Shown here in pieces: positions 26,118 to 34,161 of a stretch of 64,000 bases of DNA (position 1 is the stretch's first letter; each line of letters starts with the position of its first letter). The notes beneath the pieces were generated by a model. The model was not told where the DNA came from. It ran no database searches and worked only from the letters and a program-made list of their open reading frames with translations. A program made the position numbers and the translations under genes. This DNA comes from Bin87 sp034423115 (lineage in GTDB: Bacteria > Chloroflexota > Dehalococcoidia > Lucifugimonadales > UBA3495): positions 1 through 64,000 of the forward strand of contig DAOUJD010000037.1 of the NCBI GenBank assembly GCA_034423115.1, in the 5' to 3' direction.

Positions 26118-27293
26118 ATGACCAGAGCTCCCGCTACACGCATCCAACGAGTACAGCCCCCGGCCACCCTGGCCGCCGGCGAAAAGGCCCGGCAACTGGC
26201 CCGTCAGGGTCACGACGTAATTGACCTGGGCCAGTCGAGTCCGCACCACGTGACCCCGCAGCACATCATCGACGCCGGGATTCAGGCCCTGAACGCGGGA
26301 CTTACCAACATCAGTTCGTCCCGCGGGCTTCCCGAACTACGCCAGGCCATGGCCGAAAAGCTGGCCGTCCACAATGGCCGCGCCATCGATCCCGACGGCG
26401 ATATCCTGGTTACTCCCGGCAGCAAGATGGGCCTGTATGAGGCCATCAACGCCTACATCGAGGCGGGAGATGAGGTGCTGGTGCTCGAGCCGACATGGGT
26501 CAGCTTCAGCCAGCAGGTGGAGATGGCCGAGGGCGTGCCCGTTGGCGTGCCGCTCAGCGAGGAGGAGGAATACCACATCAGCTACGAGCAACTGAAGGAG
26601 TACATCACCCCACGCACCAAGATGATTGTCATCAACAACCCCAACAATCCCACGGGCCGGGTTTACACCGAGGAAGAACTGGCAGCCGTGGCGCGTCTGG
26701 CGCAGGAGCAGGACCTGCTGGTGCTCTGCGACGAGACCTACGAGTATTTCCTCTACGATTCCAACCGGCACGTTACCATTGCGACTCTGGACGGTATGGC
26801 GGAACGAACCCTGACCAGTTACACCTTCACCAAGGCCTATTCGATGTCCGGCTGGCGGTTGGGCTGCATCGTGGCGCAGTCAAACCTGCTGGAGCCGCTG
26901 CTGAAGATACAGGAACAGACGGCCAGCTTTGTCTCTCCCTTTGTGCAGATGGCCGGGGTGGCCGCCCTCCAGGGCCCCCAGGATCACCTGCCCGCGTGGC
27001 GGGACGACTGCGACGAACTGCGCGTGCGCTGCGCCGGCCGGTTGTCCCAGGTGGGCGGCGTACACTGCCCGCTGCCAGAGGGGGCCACTTTCCTGTTCCC
27101 GCGCTACTCGGCAAATATGTCGTCCACGCAGATGGCCGAGTTGTTGGTCGAGCGGGAAGGCGTGGTGGTAACCCCCGGCATCGGCTTTGGCGAAAGTGGA
27201 GAGGGACACTTCCGTATTGCCCTGATGCGGTCTCCCGCTGACCGGGTCGCGGAAGGGGTGGAACGCATCGTGCGAGTCCTGGAAACTCTGTAG
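26118..27293 (+). CDS. Class I/II aminotransferase (aspartate aminotransferase family)
   Basis: A 391-aa PLP enzyme of fold type I. The substrate/cofactor motif NNPNNPTG is at 173-180 and the PLP-ring Asp205 in CDETYEYF. The Schiff-base Lys239 is in TFTKAYSMSGWRLG, and the C-terminal carboxylate-binding Arg lies in the HFRIALM region. It transfers an amino group between an L-amino acid and 2-oxoglutarate or similar; the exact donor is not assignable. The ATG is preceded by AGAGGTG. No operon partner is visible. Confidence 0.9.
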   Translation: MTRAPATRIQRVQPPATLAAGEKARQLARQGHDVIDLGQSSPHHVTPQHIIDAGIQALNAGLTNISSSRGLPELRQAMAEKLAVHNGRAIDPDGDILVTPGSKMGLYEAINAYIEAGDEVLVLEPTWVSFSQQVEMAEGVPVGVPLSEEEEYHISYEQLKEYITPRTKMIVINNPNNPTGRVYTEEELAAVARLAQEQDLLVLCDETYEYFLYDSNRHVTIATLDGMAERTLTSYTFTKAYSMSGWRLGCIVAQSNLLEPLLKIQEQTASFVSPFVQMAGVAALQGPQDHLPAWRDDCDELRVRCAGRLSQVGGVHCPLPEGATFLFPRYSANMSSTQMAELLVEREGVVVTPGIGFGESGEGHFRIALMRSPADRVAEGVERIVRVLETL

Positions 27294-27330
27294 CCGCATT
27301 TGCGCTCCCACCGCTCTTCCCTGGCCTGCC

Positions 27331-27380
27331 GCGCTCATCCTGCGGCACGTCCGCCTCTGGCGGTAGCCTGTCGAAGGACC
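27331..27380. repeat. GAGCCTGTCGAAGG-type repeat variant
   Basis: GCTCATCCTG, an inserted GCGGCACGTCCGCCTCTGGC block, then GCCTGTCGAAGGACC. The inserted block resembles the GCCGCAGGTCCGCC segment in the C-rich repeats (30731 and 55933). It lies downstream of the aminotransferase. Confidence 0.6.
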
Positions 27381-27406
27381 GTCCCACCCCAGCGTTTACC
27401 TGTCCC

Positions 27407-27432
27407 GATAGCTCAGTTGGACAGAGCGGCGG
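27407..27432 (+). pseudogene. tRNA 5' fragment (acceptor strand plus D arm)
   Basis: The sequence from GTCCCGATAGCTCAGTTGG to ACAGAGC has the look of the first 26 nt of a tRNA: a 7-nt acceptor strand, U8-A9, and a D stem GCTC/GAGC around an AGTTGGACA loop. What follows cannot form an anticodon arm or T arm; instead it is the 3' end of the leftward membrane-protein gene. It is therefore a truncated copy, possibly an attachment-site remnant. Confidence 0.55.
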
Positions 27433-27838
27433 CGCGCCAACGCATACTCCAAAGCCGGAGGCCCGCCACCACCATCAGGATGGGCAGGGCAGCGCCCAGC
27501 ACCGACCAGAACTGCCCGTCCGCCACGTTGTTGGGCGCAAGAGTCAGGGCCCAGTTCCAGTAATAGATGATCCCCGCGGCAACCGAGCCATAGAAAAGCC
27601 CGTTGACCTCCAGGTACCGCTGCATCTCCGGAGACCCTTCGCCGTCGAACCGGCGTTTGCCAATATAGCTGGCGGCCAGAGTGATCAGCACCGCGGGCGC
27701 GATGAACCAGTTCATGTAGTGCCACGCCGTGAACGGCGCACCCCCGGCATGATAGAACGGAGTGATGATGAAATGAACGGCAATGGCCACACCGACCAAA
27801 ATGATGTAGACACCCGAAGCGCGAAGTAGATATGACAT
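27413..27838 (-). CDS. Four-helix membrane protein, tail fused into a tRNA fragment
   Basis: A 141-aa protein with four predicted membrane helices (about 7-27, 42-60, 83-98, 110-130). A short charged loop (KRRFDGEGSPEMQRYLE) lies between helices 2 and 3. I do not recognise the family. Its last residues and stop codon (RAAALSN then TGA) are read from the reverse complement of the tRNA-like fragment, so the original C-terminus may have been replaced. No partner gene is close. Confidence 0.65.
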   Translation of the reverse strand: MSYLLRASGVYIILVGVAIAVHFIITPFYHAGGAPFTAWHYMNWFIAPAVLITLAASYIGKRRFDGEGSPEMQRYLEVNGLFYGSVAAGIIYYWNWALTLAPNNVADGQFWSVLGAALPILMVVAGLRLWSMRWRAAALSN

Positions 27839-28013
27839 TTCAACCCCCTGTATTTGTACCCGAGAAAATAGTTATCAATTAACATGGTACCACTGGGGTG
27901 TGAAAGCAACGTAAATGGTTGCCCTATATTTGTGTGACCTTTGTGAAGATTCATGCCGGCGCCGGTGGCCGGTCCATCATAGGCGATAACATTCCCTCTC
28001 CATGTTCCGGATT

Positions 28014-29000
28014 TCAAGCTGAATCGTCCTCATCCGGCAAGCCGGCGATGCGCCGCCGTTCGGCTTCCAGAAACGCCTGCATATCCGGCGGCTCTTCACC
28101 CGGCTCGTATTTCCTCAGGATCATAATTCCGGGCCCTTCCTTGGGCTCGTACGGTGGGAACGTCTGCTGCGGCTCGCCGCTGGCCGCCGGACGTGCCTCG
28201 CCCCCGTGGTAGTCGGGCATCCGCTCGTACGTGGCTTCCAACGTCCGCAACCAGAAGGTCTGCTCCACGTGCCAGAACTCGTGCATGGACCAGCCTTCGG
28301 CCGATTCGACACGACGCTGATCGCAGCTCAGCAACCCGCCCAGGCTCAGGTGCACGCCGTCCCAGTCCGCCGACGCCGCGCCCCAGTCGGGCACCAGCCG
28401 CCCGTCCTCAAAATCATGCGCCGGATACGCGACGCACAGCCGATGCCAGTCCTCCGGCCCGTTGAGTTCATAAATCTTTACATCGGCCGGCATCCGCATC
28501 AACCAGCATTGCAGCGGCCAACTTTGGGCCCAATGGTCTCCGGCGTGATTTTCGTAAGCGATCAGCAGCGACACATAGCCGTCGTACGAAGTGGAGGTGT
28601 ATTGCAGGCTATCGGGCTTCTGCGCGTAGCATTCCCAACGTGATGGCGGAGATTTGGGCTGTTTCCATTGAGTCGGATCCGGCGTTTCACCTTCGTGCGC
28701 GACCCATACCTGCCGTTCCAAGTCAGGCGGTTCGTACCACCACGCCGTGCCGTCGTAGGCCAACGTGGCCTCCACCAGCGGACGAATCAACGGCGCCAAC
28801 CCCAGCATCTCTGCCACCACCTCATCGTGGTCCGGCAACCATCTCTCCACCAGGTCCACCGCCTCCGCCGCTATCGGCAGGCAGACCGCCGGGTTCGCCA
28901 GGTCCTCGGGCACATACCCCCAATCGCGGGCGCTGGCGAAAAACGCGCACCCCATCGGCGACGCCAAAATCTCCTCAACCCGCTGTGCTGTTTGGTCCAT
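28014..29000 (-). CDS. Hypothetical protein, Trp- and acid-rich
   Basis: A 328-aa soluble protein I do not recognise. It is rich in Trp, Glu and Asp and predicted mixed alpha/beta. Segments such as FWHVEQTFWLRTLEATYERM and MILRKYEPGEEPPDM lie in the C-terminal third. No signal peptide or membrane helix is seen. I place the start at 29000 (MDQTAQRVEEIL), with weak binding-site support, rather than 29021. It stands alone on the minus strand. The function is unknown. Confidence 0.65.
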   Translation of the reverse strand: MDQTAQRVEEILASPMGCAFFASARDWGYVPEDLANPAVCLPIAAEAVDLVERWLPDHDEVVAEMLGLAPLIRPLVEATLAYDGTAWWYEPPDLERQVWVAHEGETPDPTQWKQPKSPPSRWECYAQKPDSLQYTSTSYDGYVSLLIAYENHAGDHWAQSWPLQCWLMRMPADVKIYELNGPEDWHRLCVAYPAHDFEDGRLVPDWGAASADWDGVHLSLGGLLSCDQRRVESAEGWSMHEFWHVEQTFWLRTLEATYERMPDYHGGEARPAASGEPQQTFPPYEPKEGPGIMILRKYEPGEEPPDMQAFLEAERRRIAGLPDEDDSA

Positions 29001-29173
29001 GATCCCTACCGTTCGTTGCAACTCATCTGCGTCGTTTCAGACGGGCTCCTTTCAATCCATGATACGCTTGATTTAGGTTCTTGACGGATGAGAATCTCAC
29101 TGTCCATTGGTGTGGTATAACGAATGCAGATATTGAGCGCCGATCTATTGTGGGCGCGCGATAGTGCTCTGAA

Positions 29174-29917
29174 ATGGTGAAAAATACTCTCACATTCGAA
29201 CTCGGCGGGCGCGTCGAAATTGCTGACTTCACCAATGGCATTGATGCATTCCAACGACTCGTAAGCTCTTTGACTCCGAGGAACGCAGGCGTAACGTGGG
29301 TAGTCGATGACCTGCAGCTCGGCAGTGCTATCGTCACGTTCAAAGGGGAATCCGCCGATTCTGCGACGGTAGAGCAGATAGTGGATCAATACGAAAGAAT
29401 CGGCACTGCCTTGGAAGAGGACGTGGACTTGCTCCAATTCGGAAACAGAGTCGCGCGTGCTGCCAAAGCCGTTCGTCACCTTACCCAGACCACAGAGTAC
29501 GTTCGGTTTCAAACTTCGGAGCGCGATTGCACTATCTACCGCAATGGTCAGACCTCACTGCGACCTCCGCCGACAGTAGCCATCGGCGCCGTCACCGGCC
29601 GCGTCCAGACTCTGAGCAATCGAGGCGGCTTGCGATTCAACCTTTACGATACCCTGCATGATAAGGCGGTAGCCTGTTATCTGGCGCCAGGCCAGGAAGA
29701 AATAATGAGAGAGGCGTGGGGAAACCGCGCCACGGTCACAGGACGGGTGTCCCGGGAAGCGCACACGGGGCGTCCCATTGCAATTCGGCACATCGTAAGC
29801 GTTGATCCAATTCAGGAAGTCAGCGCGGGATCTTACCGAGCGGCGAGAGGATCTATTCCTTGGCGGACTGGAGATGCGTCGCCAGAGCAAATAATTCGAG
29901 AACTGAGAGATGCCTGA
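29174..29917 (+). CDS. Hypothetical protein coupled to a PIN-domain gene
   Basis: A 247-aa protein with an N-terminal helical half (about 1-110). The beta-rich second half holds a small barrel-like segment (IGAVTGRVQTLSNRGGLRFN, then ATVTGRVSREAHTG). No family is certain. It overlaps the downstream PIN gene by 8 bp, so it is likely the antitoxin or regulator of that toxin. If the PIN gene is dead, this may be a surviving antitoxin or have another function. Composition is slightly AT-richer than the neighbours. Confidence 0.6.
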   Translation: MVKNTLTFELGGRVEIADFTNGIDAFQRLVSSLTPRNAGVTWVVDDLQLGSAIVTFKGESADSATVEQIVDQYERIGTALEEDVDLLQFGNRVARAAKAVRHLTQTTEYVRFQTSERDCTIYRNGQTSLRPPPTVAIGAVTGRVQTLSNRGGLRFNLYDTLHDKAVACYLAPGQEEIMREAWGNRATVTGRVSREAHTGRPIAIRHIVSVDPIQEVSAGSYRAARGSIPWRTGDASPEQIIRELRDA

Positions 29918-30401
29918 TAGCAGCCCAGACATTTATTGGGACGCCAACCTTTTTCTTTCGTACATCAACGAATATCCGGATCGTATGCCTACTCTGGACG
30001 CTTTACTCGAAAACAGTGCCGCGGGGAGCATCAAGATATACACGTCGGCACTTACCCGGGTGGAAGTGGCATTCGCCGCCTCCGAGCAGCAGAGACGAGC
30101 ACTGGACGTTCAAGAGGAAGAGAAAATCGACGGGCTCTGGAGCGATCCTGACGCGATAGACTTGGTCGAGTATCACGATGACATTGGGCGGCAAGCCCGA
30201 TCTCTTATTCGCGACTCCATTACCCGCGGTTGAAGCCTCAAGCCTTTGGATGCGATCCATCTGGCTACCGCCCAATGGTTGATGAGGGTGGGTTTCTCTG
30301 TATCCGAGTTTCACACCTATGACGTCAGGTTAGAGCGGTACGGTCCAATCGTAGGGTTCAAAATTTGCCAACCTTACACTCCCCAGCCCAGGATGATTTA
30401 G
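29910..30401 (+). pseudogene. PIN-domain toxin with in-frame TGA
   Basis: The first 107 codons encode a PIN-domain N-terminal part: YWDANLFLSYINEYPDR with the first Asp, and TSALTRVEVAFA with the second acidic residue. A TGA at 30231-30233 interrupts the frame after DSITRG. Beyond it the same frame reads SLKPLDAIHLATAQWL, the third-acid motif of PIN domains, to a TAG at 30399. A Trp or Leu is expected at the TGA position, so a TGG-to-TGA change is likely. Without read-through the product lacks a key catalytic Asp. Confidence 0.75.
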
Positions 30402-30444
30402 CCGTTAGCCCCAACCATGCGCCTTGCAAATGCGCCTCTGGTCC

Positions 30445-30707
30445 CTACACCAGCGCTACCGCGACTTCAAGGGACTCGTCGCCTTGGCGTATGGTGTCGT
30501 CGAGGTAGCGGCGGAGCCTCATGAAGGTGGGCAGGCGGAAGCCGGCTTTGGCGACGCGCGCGATGACGTCGGCGGCTTTAGGGGTTGGTCGGGATCCCAG
30601 TTGTCGCTGACGGATTCGGCGATGCGGCGGAGCTTGATGATGGCGAGTTCGGGGGCGAACCTGCGCTTGAGGATGTTGTCGCGGCGGCGGTTTTGGGAAA
30701 TGGTCAT
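30445..30707 (-). pseudogene. Frameshifted small basic protein
   Basis: From an ATG at 30707, a basic segment TISQNRRRDNILKRRFAPEL leads to LAIIKLRRIAESVSDNWDPD in one frame. The continuation KAADVIARVAKAGFRLPTFM and RLRRYLDDTIRQGDESLEVA appears in another frame and ends at 30445. The joint near 30590 indicates a frameshift in a protein of about 88 aa. I do not know the family. It lies just downstream of the C-rich repeat at 30731-31056 and may belong to the same mobile or decaying unit. Confidence 0.45.
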
Positions 30708-30730
30708 GGGAGTGCCTCGGACGGGAGGGT

Positions 30731-31056
30731 ATTTGCATGGATGAAACCGCCAGAGACGGACCTGCGGCAGGATTGGGGATGAGGTCGGGATGCCGGCAAT
30801 TTTGGCGAAATCCCGCTCATTTCCGCTCATTTCCGTTTGTTTGAGCAGGGGGTGGGGCGAGACGTGGCGGTAAATGGGGGATGATTGGGTTGTTTTGGGG
30901 GTGATATTGGTGGTTTTGGCGGGCAGATGAGCGGGTTTAGGGGAGCGATGTTTGGAGGCAGGCATTGGACGGCTCGCGGCCTGGGTGGCGGTTGGATTTG
31001 GGGTATTGGTTAAATGGTAAGGATGGGTGAAAGGTGGGGGCAAGGGGGAAGTGTCA
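30731..31056 (-). repeat. C-rich dispersed repeat, copy 1
   Basis: Read on the minus strand it begins TGACACTTCCCCCTTGCCCC, passes CCATCCTTACCATTTAACCA, and contains the tandem GGAAATGAGCGGAAATGAGC. It ends with CTGCCGCAGGTCCGTCTCTG and TCCATGCAAAT. Copy 2 at 55933-56284 has the same order of blocks in the other orientation. It has no coding pattern. Confidence 0.75.
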
Positions 31057-31120
31057 TTGGCAGTGGGAAAGGGCAGAGAGGGGATTTCCTGGAGAATCGA
31101 ATGGCTCTGACCAACGTCTC

Positions 31121-31263
31121 AGGGCCATTCCAAAGTTACGTGATCTTCTTGCATCCGCTCGTCCTGAGCCTGTCGAAGGACGCGCTCGTGGTTCGACAGG
31201 CTCCCGCCGGAGGCGGGCGTTCCGCACCATGAGCGGGACGTGTGGCGACCTTGGAAAAGCCCT
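31121..31263. mobile_element. MITE-like palindromic element, copy 1
   Basis: Ends are AGGGCCATTCCAAAGT and, inverted, ACCTTGGAAAAGCCCT. Inside are the two GTCGAAGGAC/GTTCGACAGG arms, with an extra CCGCCGGAGGCGGGCG block. It is close to the element at 36341-36460 but longer. I could not find a target duplication here. Confidence 0.7.
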
Positions 31264-31320
31264 GGAGCATCCTTACCGCACTGGCGAACCGAATATATAT
31301 TCTGATACAATGACGCCACT

Positions 31321-31989
31321 ATGACGGTGGCCTGCATCATCATCAAGCATCTGCCGTGCCGGGTCGAAGCCGCTCGCGATTCGCGCCTGCGCCACGGTCC
31401 GCTGGTCGTCTACCACCCCGACGCTCCGTTTCACCGCGTGGTTGACGCGTCCCCCGGGTGGTGCATCCACACCGACATGCCGCTGGACACTGCCCTCGCC
31501 CGTTGTCCCCAGGCAGTTACAATTCCTGCCGACTTCCCGTTGTACGCCCAGCAGTGGCGCGCTGCCATCAACCGCCTGCGCCGCGTCCGCGATGCCGTCG
31601 ATGACGCCGGACAGGGTATCGCCTACGTGCAAATGGACCACCACGATGAATGCCGCCCGGACGAACCCCGCGTCGTCGCCAATTTGATGGGCTGCGTGCC
31701 CGACGATTGGGACCCGCAAGTCGGCATCGCATCCGATCACTACGCGGCCCACTGCGCCGCCAGCATCGCCCGGCCCGGCAACGCCCTGCGGGTGCCCAAC
31801 ACGCCGGAATCACGCCGCGCTTTTCTCGCCCCTTTGCCGGTAAATCTCCTGCCCGTCGACGTGCACGTCCTCGCCGGCCTCCATGACCGTGGCATCCACC
31901 GCCTCGGCCAACTCCCCGACCTGTCTGCGGACGGTATCGAATCTGCCCTGTCCCGCGACACCGATTTCGTAGAGCAGCACGTCGCCTGA
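31321..31989 (+). CDS. Truncated Y-family polymerase-like (ImuB-like) protein
   Basis: A 222-aa protein with an N-terminal Y-family look (VACIIIKHLPCRVEAARD) and a C-terminal FLAPLPVNLLPV followed by a helix-hairpin-like LAGLHDRGIHRLGQLPDL, as in ImuB. The position of the catalytic SIDE motif reads YVQMDHHDE, so polymerase chemistry is doubtful. ImuB-type proteins are about twice as long, and the little-finger and C-terminal parts are missing. No imuA or dnaE2 gene is nearby. It could be an accessory mutagenesis factor or a relic. A TACAAT lies 10 bp before the ATG. Confidence 0.6.
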   Translation: MTVACIIIKHLPCRVEAARDSRLRHGPLVVYHPDAPFHRVVDASPGWCIHTDMPLDTALARCPQAVTIPADFPLYAQQWRAAINRLRRVRDAVDDAGQGIAYVQMDHHDECRPDEPRVVANLMGCVPDDWDPQVGIASDHYAAHCAASIARPGNALRVPNTPESRRAFLAPLPVNLLPVDVHVLAGLHDRGIHRLGQLPDLSADGIESALSRDTDFVEQHVA

Positions 31990-32032
31990 TGACCAACCAA
32001 TCCCAAACACAGAAACGGACGGGCAACCGGCC

Positions 32033-32087
32033 ATCCTGTCTATCCCGTAAATCCTGTACATCCCGTAAATCCTGTGCATCCCGGTAA
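32033..32087. repeat. Three tandem 18-bp repeats
   Basis: ATCCTGTNNATCCCGTAA occurs at 32033, 32051 and, with one extra base, 32069. A related single copy, inverted, is near 9335-9357. It lies between the ImuB-like gene and the epimerase gene. Confidence 0.8.
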
Positions 32088-32106
32088 CATGACCTCCGAG
32101 CCCCGT

Positions 32107-32130
32107 TCATCCTGAGCCTGTCGAAGGATG
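32107..32130. repeat. GAGCCTGTCGAAGGATG half-palindrome
   Basis: CATCCTGAGCCTGTCGAAGG followed by ATG, a perfect single copy of the family seen at 12287, 31121 and 36341. It lies upstream of the epimerase gene. Confidence 0.8.
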
Positions 32131-32242
32131 GCAAGCGCTCCGGCCGTTTCCTTGCGCCCCTTAACCACGCTGGGTATCATGCTGCCTATCGTTCGCCGCC
32201 CACCCTTGCAATCACCACGGCGGCGATCCTGGAGGTTCCTCA

Positions 32243-33184
32243 ATGTCCGTGATGGTCACCGGCGGCACCGGGTTCATCGGCAACCGCATTATCCGCAAGC
32301 TCGTCGAACGCGGCGAGGACGTCGTCTGCTTCGACCTGGCTCCCCCACGCGCCAACCTGCAGCCCCTGACGGACCGCATCTCCATCTATCGCGGCGACGT
32401 GACCCGTCTGGACCACCTCCTGGAAGCCGTCAACCGTCACGACGTTGACCGCATCATCCACATGGCCGCCCTGCTCCCGCCCGACACCGAGGACCGGCCC
32501 GCCACCGGCATGGCCGTCAACATCGACGGCTGCAACAACGTGTTCGAGGCCGCCCGCTGGGGCAGCATCAAGCGCGTCATCTACGCCAGCAGCATCGCCG
32601 TGTACGGCGTCCAGGACACCTTCGGCGACCGCCCGCTGATCGAGGACGACCTGCCCGCCCCCATCAACGTGTACGGCATGACCAAGGCCGTCAACGACTT
32701 CGCCGCCGCCCGCTATCGCACGCTCCACGGCCTCGACATCCGAGGCATTCGCATCTGCACGGTGTTCGGACACGGCCGCGTCACCGGCATGACGGGCATG
32801 ATCGGCGGCCTGATGATGTCCCTGCCCGCCATCGGCCAGCCTGTCAGCATGGACTTCGACCCCATGGAAGCCTCGCCCATGATCCACGCCGAGGACGCCG
32901 CCGAGATCTTCGTCCGCGCGGCCCTGGCCGACAGCCTGAACCACCACATCTACATCAGCGGCGGCGAGCTTGCCACCATCGCCGACGTCGCCGACATCGT
33001 CCGTTCCTACATCCCCGACGCCAGCATCACCACCGGCGACCGACCAGTGCCCCACGTGTACCTTGTGGACAACAGCCGCATGATGGCCGACCTCGGCTAC
33101 GAACTGCCGCCCCTGCGCATGCGCGTCCTCGACCACATCAACGACGCCCGCGCGGAGGCGGGGCTGGATCCCATATCGGGCTAG
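32243..33184 (+). CDS. NAD-dependent epimerase/dehydratase (extended SDR)
   Basis: A 313-aa extended short-chain dehydrogenase. The Rossmann motif TGGTGFIG is at 6-13. The catalytic pair Tyr144/Lys148 is in YGMTK, with Ser at 116-117 (YASSIAVYG). Such enzymes act on nucleotide sugars or related alcohols; the substrate is unknown. The C-terminal substrate domain starts at about 170. An AGGTTCCTC stretch precedes the ATG, a weak binding site. It is followed 35 bp later by the degenerate MNT gene. Confidence 0.88.
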   Translation: MSVMVTGGTGFIGNRIIRKLVERGEDVVCFDLAPPRANLQPLTDRISIYRGDVTRLDHLLEAVNRHDVDRIIHMAALLPPDTEDRPATGMAVNIDGCNNVFEAARWGSIKRVIYASSIAVYGVQDTFGDRPLIEDDLPAPINVYGMTKAVNDFAAARYRTLHGLDIRGIRICTVFGHGRVTGMTGMIGGLMMSLPAIGQPVSMDFDPMEASPMIHAEDAAEIFVRAALADSLNHHIYISGGELATIADVADIVRSYIPDASITTGDRPVPHVYLVDNSRMMADLGYELPPLRMRVLDHINDARAEAGLDPISG

Positions 33185-33218
33185 ACCTGACTTGGTACAA
33201 TGGGCTCGGGTGATCACC

Positions 33219-33818
33219 ATGAGCAAAGCAGAACTCAACACGGCGGAAAACGAGCAGATCGTCGCTCTGTGCCAACGCAACAGGGCCCGCCGGCTAACCT
33301 GGCTGTACGAACCCCTCCGCACCGGCCCGGACGCCGGATCGGATGCGATGCTGATTGAGTTCAACCCGGCCGACGTGCCCTCGCTGTCCATGCTCGCGGC
33401 CATGGAGGATGAAGTCGGCCGCATCCTGGACCGGAAGATCGACCTGCATCTGTACCTCCGGGAGATGTACCTCGGCTACGGGCCCGGCGAAGACGGCATC
33501 GTGTATGACCGGGCCGACCACATGGACATTCCCATCCCTCGGGAGAAGATTGCCGAGTTCTGCAAACGAAAAAAAATCCGGTGGCTTGCCAAACTGCCTT
33601 ACCCAAGCCGAGCGTCCGTCACCGATTATGCCGATGTTGGATTTTTGGCAGAATTGACCTCCGACACCAAACTGGCATGGGGAGCGCTGGACGGCCAGGA
33701 AGAGCTAAACTCAATCCTTGCTTGCGAGGTTGACATACACTTCGTCAAAGAGCCCCTACCTGACCTTGAGGTAGTTTTCTGTGACCCAGCAGCATTCCAG
33801 AAGGCCGCTGCCAACTGA
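33219..33818 (+). CDS. Tandem degenerate MNT (nucleotidyltransferase-like) protein
   Basis: A 199-aa protein that appears to be two MNT domains in a row. Domain 1 (about 5-95) follows the MNT pattern, but GS is replaced (LTWLYEPLR) and SDxD reads SDAM. The third-acid strand KIDLHLYL remains. Domain 2 (about 105-190) reads AKLPYPSRAS and YADVGFL at the same places, then CEVDIHFV. Both nucleotide-transfer sites look dead. The start at 33219 follows the -10-like TACAAT at 33196. It overlaps the HepT-type toxin gene by 38 bp. A binding-only antitoxin is the simplest reading. Confidence 0.7.
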   Translation: MSKAELNTAENEQIVALCQRNRARRLTWLYEPLRTGPDAGSDAMLIEFNPADVPSLSMLAAMEDEVGRILDRKIDLHLYLREMYLGYGPGEDGIVYDRADHMDIPIPREKIAEFCKRKKIRWLAKLPYPSRASVTDYADVGFLAELTSDTKLAWGALDGQEELNSILACEVDIHFVKEPLPDLEVVFCDPAAFQKAAAN

Positions 33819-34161
33819 ATCCGAAAGGATACGCCATATTATCAGCCACGCCAGAGAAGCCATCGCCATGCTAGGTGACGCTAGTCTCGAGGATCTGGAG
33901 CGCAACCGACCACTGCAATTAGCTCTAAACTACCTGATAGCAGTAGTAGGGGAAGCCGCCAACAAACTTGCCGCTGAAACACATGACTCGCTTCCGATAG
34001 TCCCATGGGGAAAAGTCGTTGGAATGCGAAACATACTGATTCACCAGTACTACATCGTTGAGCAGCGCGTGGTGCATGACACGGTGGTCAACAGCCTGCC
34101 CGTGCTGATTGCGGCGCTCAATACAATTATCGACAACCACACAGGAGGCCAACCATCATGA
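33781..34161 (+). CDS. HepT-like HEPN toxin (DUF86)
   Basis: A 126-aa helical HEPN protein of the HepT/DUF86 group. The RNase motif R-x4-H is Arg83 to His88 in RNILIHQYY. Tyr90 is the residue modified in characterised HepT proteins. It probably degrades or cleaves RNA when free. The GTG start at 33781 overlaps the MNT-like partner, and its stop overlaps the next gene (ATGA), so the flavin oxidoreductase downstream may be cotranscribed. The partner lacks catalytic residues, so control by AMPylation is unlikely here. Confidence 0.86.
   Translation: MTQQHSRRPLPTESERIRHIISHAREAIAMLGDASLEDLERNRPLQLALNYLIAVVGEAANKLAAETHDSLPIVPWGKVVGMRNILIHQYYIVEQRVVHDTVVNSLPVLIAALNTIIDNHTGGQPS

Noticed and set aside
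27407..27480. A functional tRNA gene
   Set aside because: After the D arm no anticodon stem or T arm can be formed, so only a 5' fragment is present.
30231..30233. Genetic-code change with TGA read as Trp
   Set aside because: Several intact genes, including argH, end in TGA. A local mutation is simpler.
30424..30744. 106-codon plus-strand frame
   Set aside because: Antisense to the frameshifted basic-protein gene, whose two-frame translation looks far more protein-like.
32033..32087. Possible CRISPR-like array of 18-bp units
   Set aside because: Units are directly adjacent without spacers and there are no cas genes. It is a tandem repeat.
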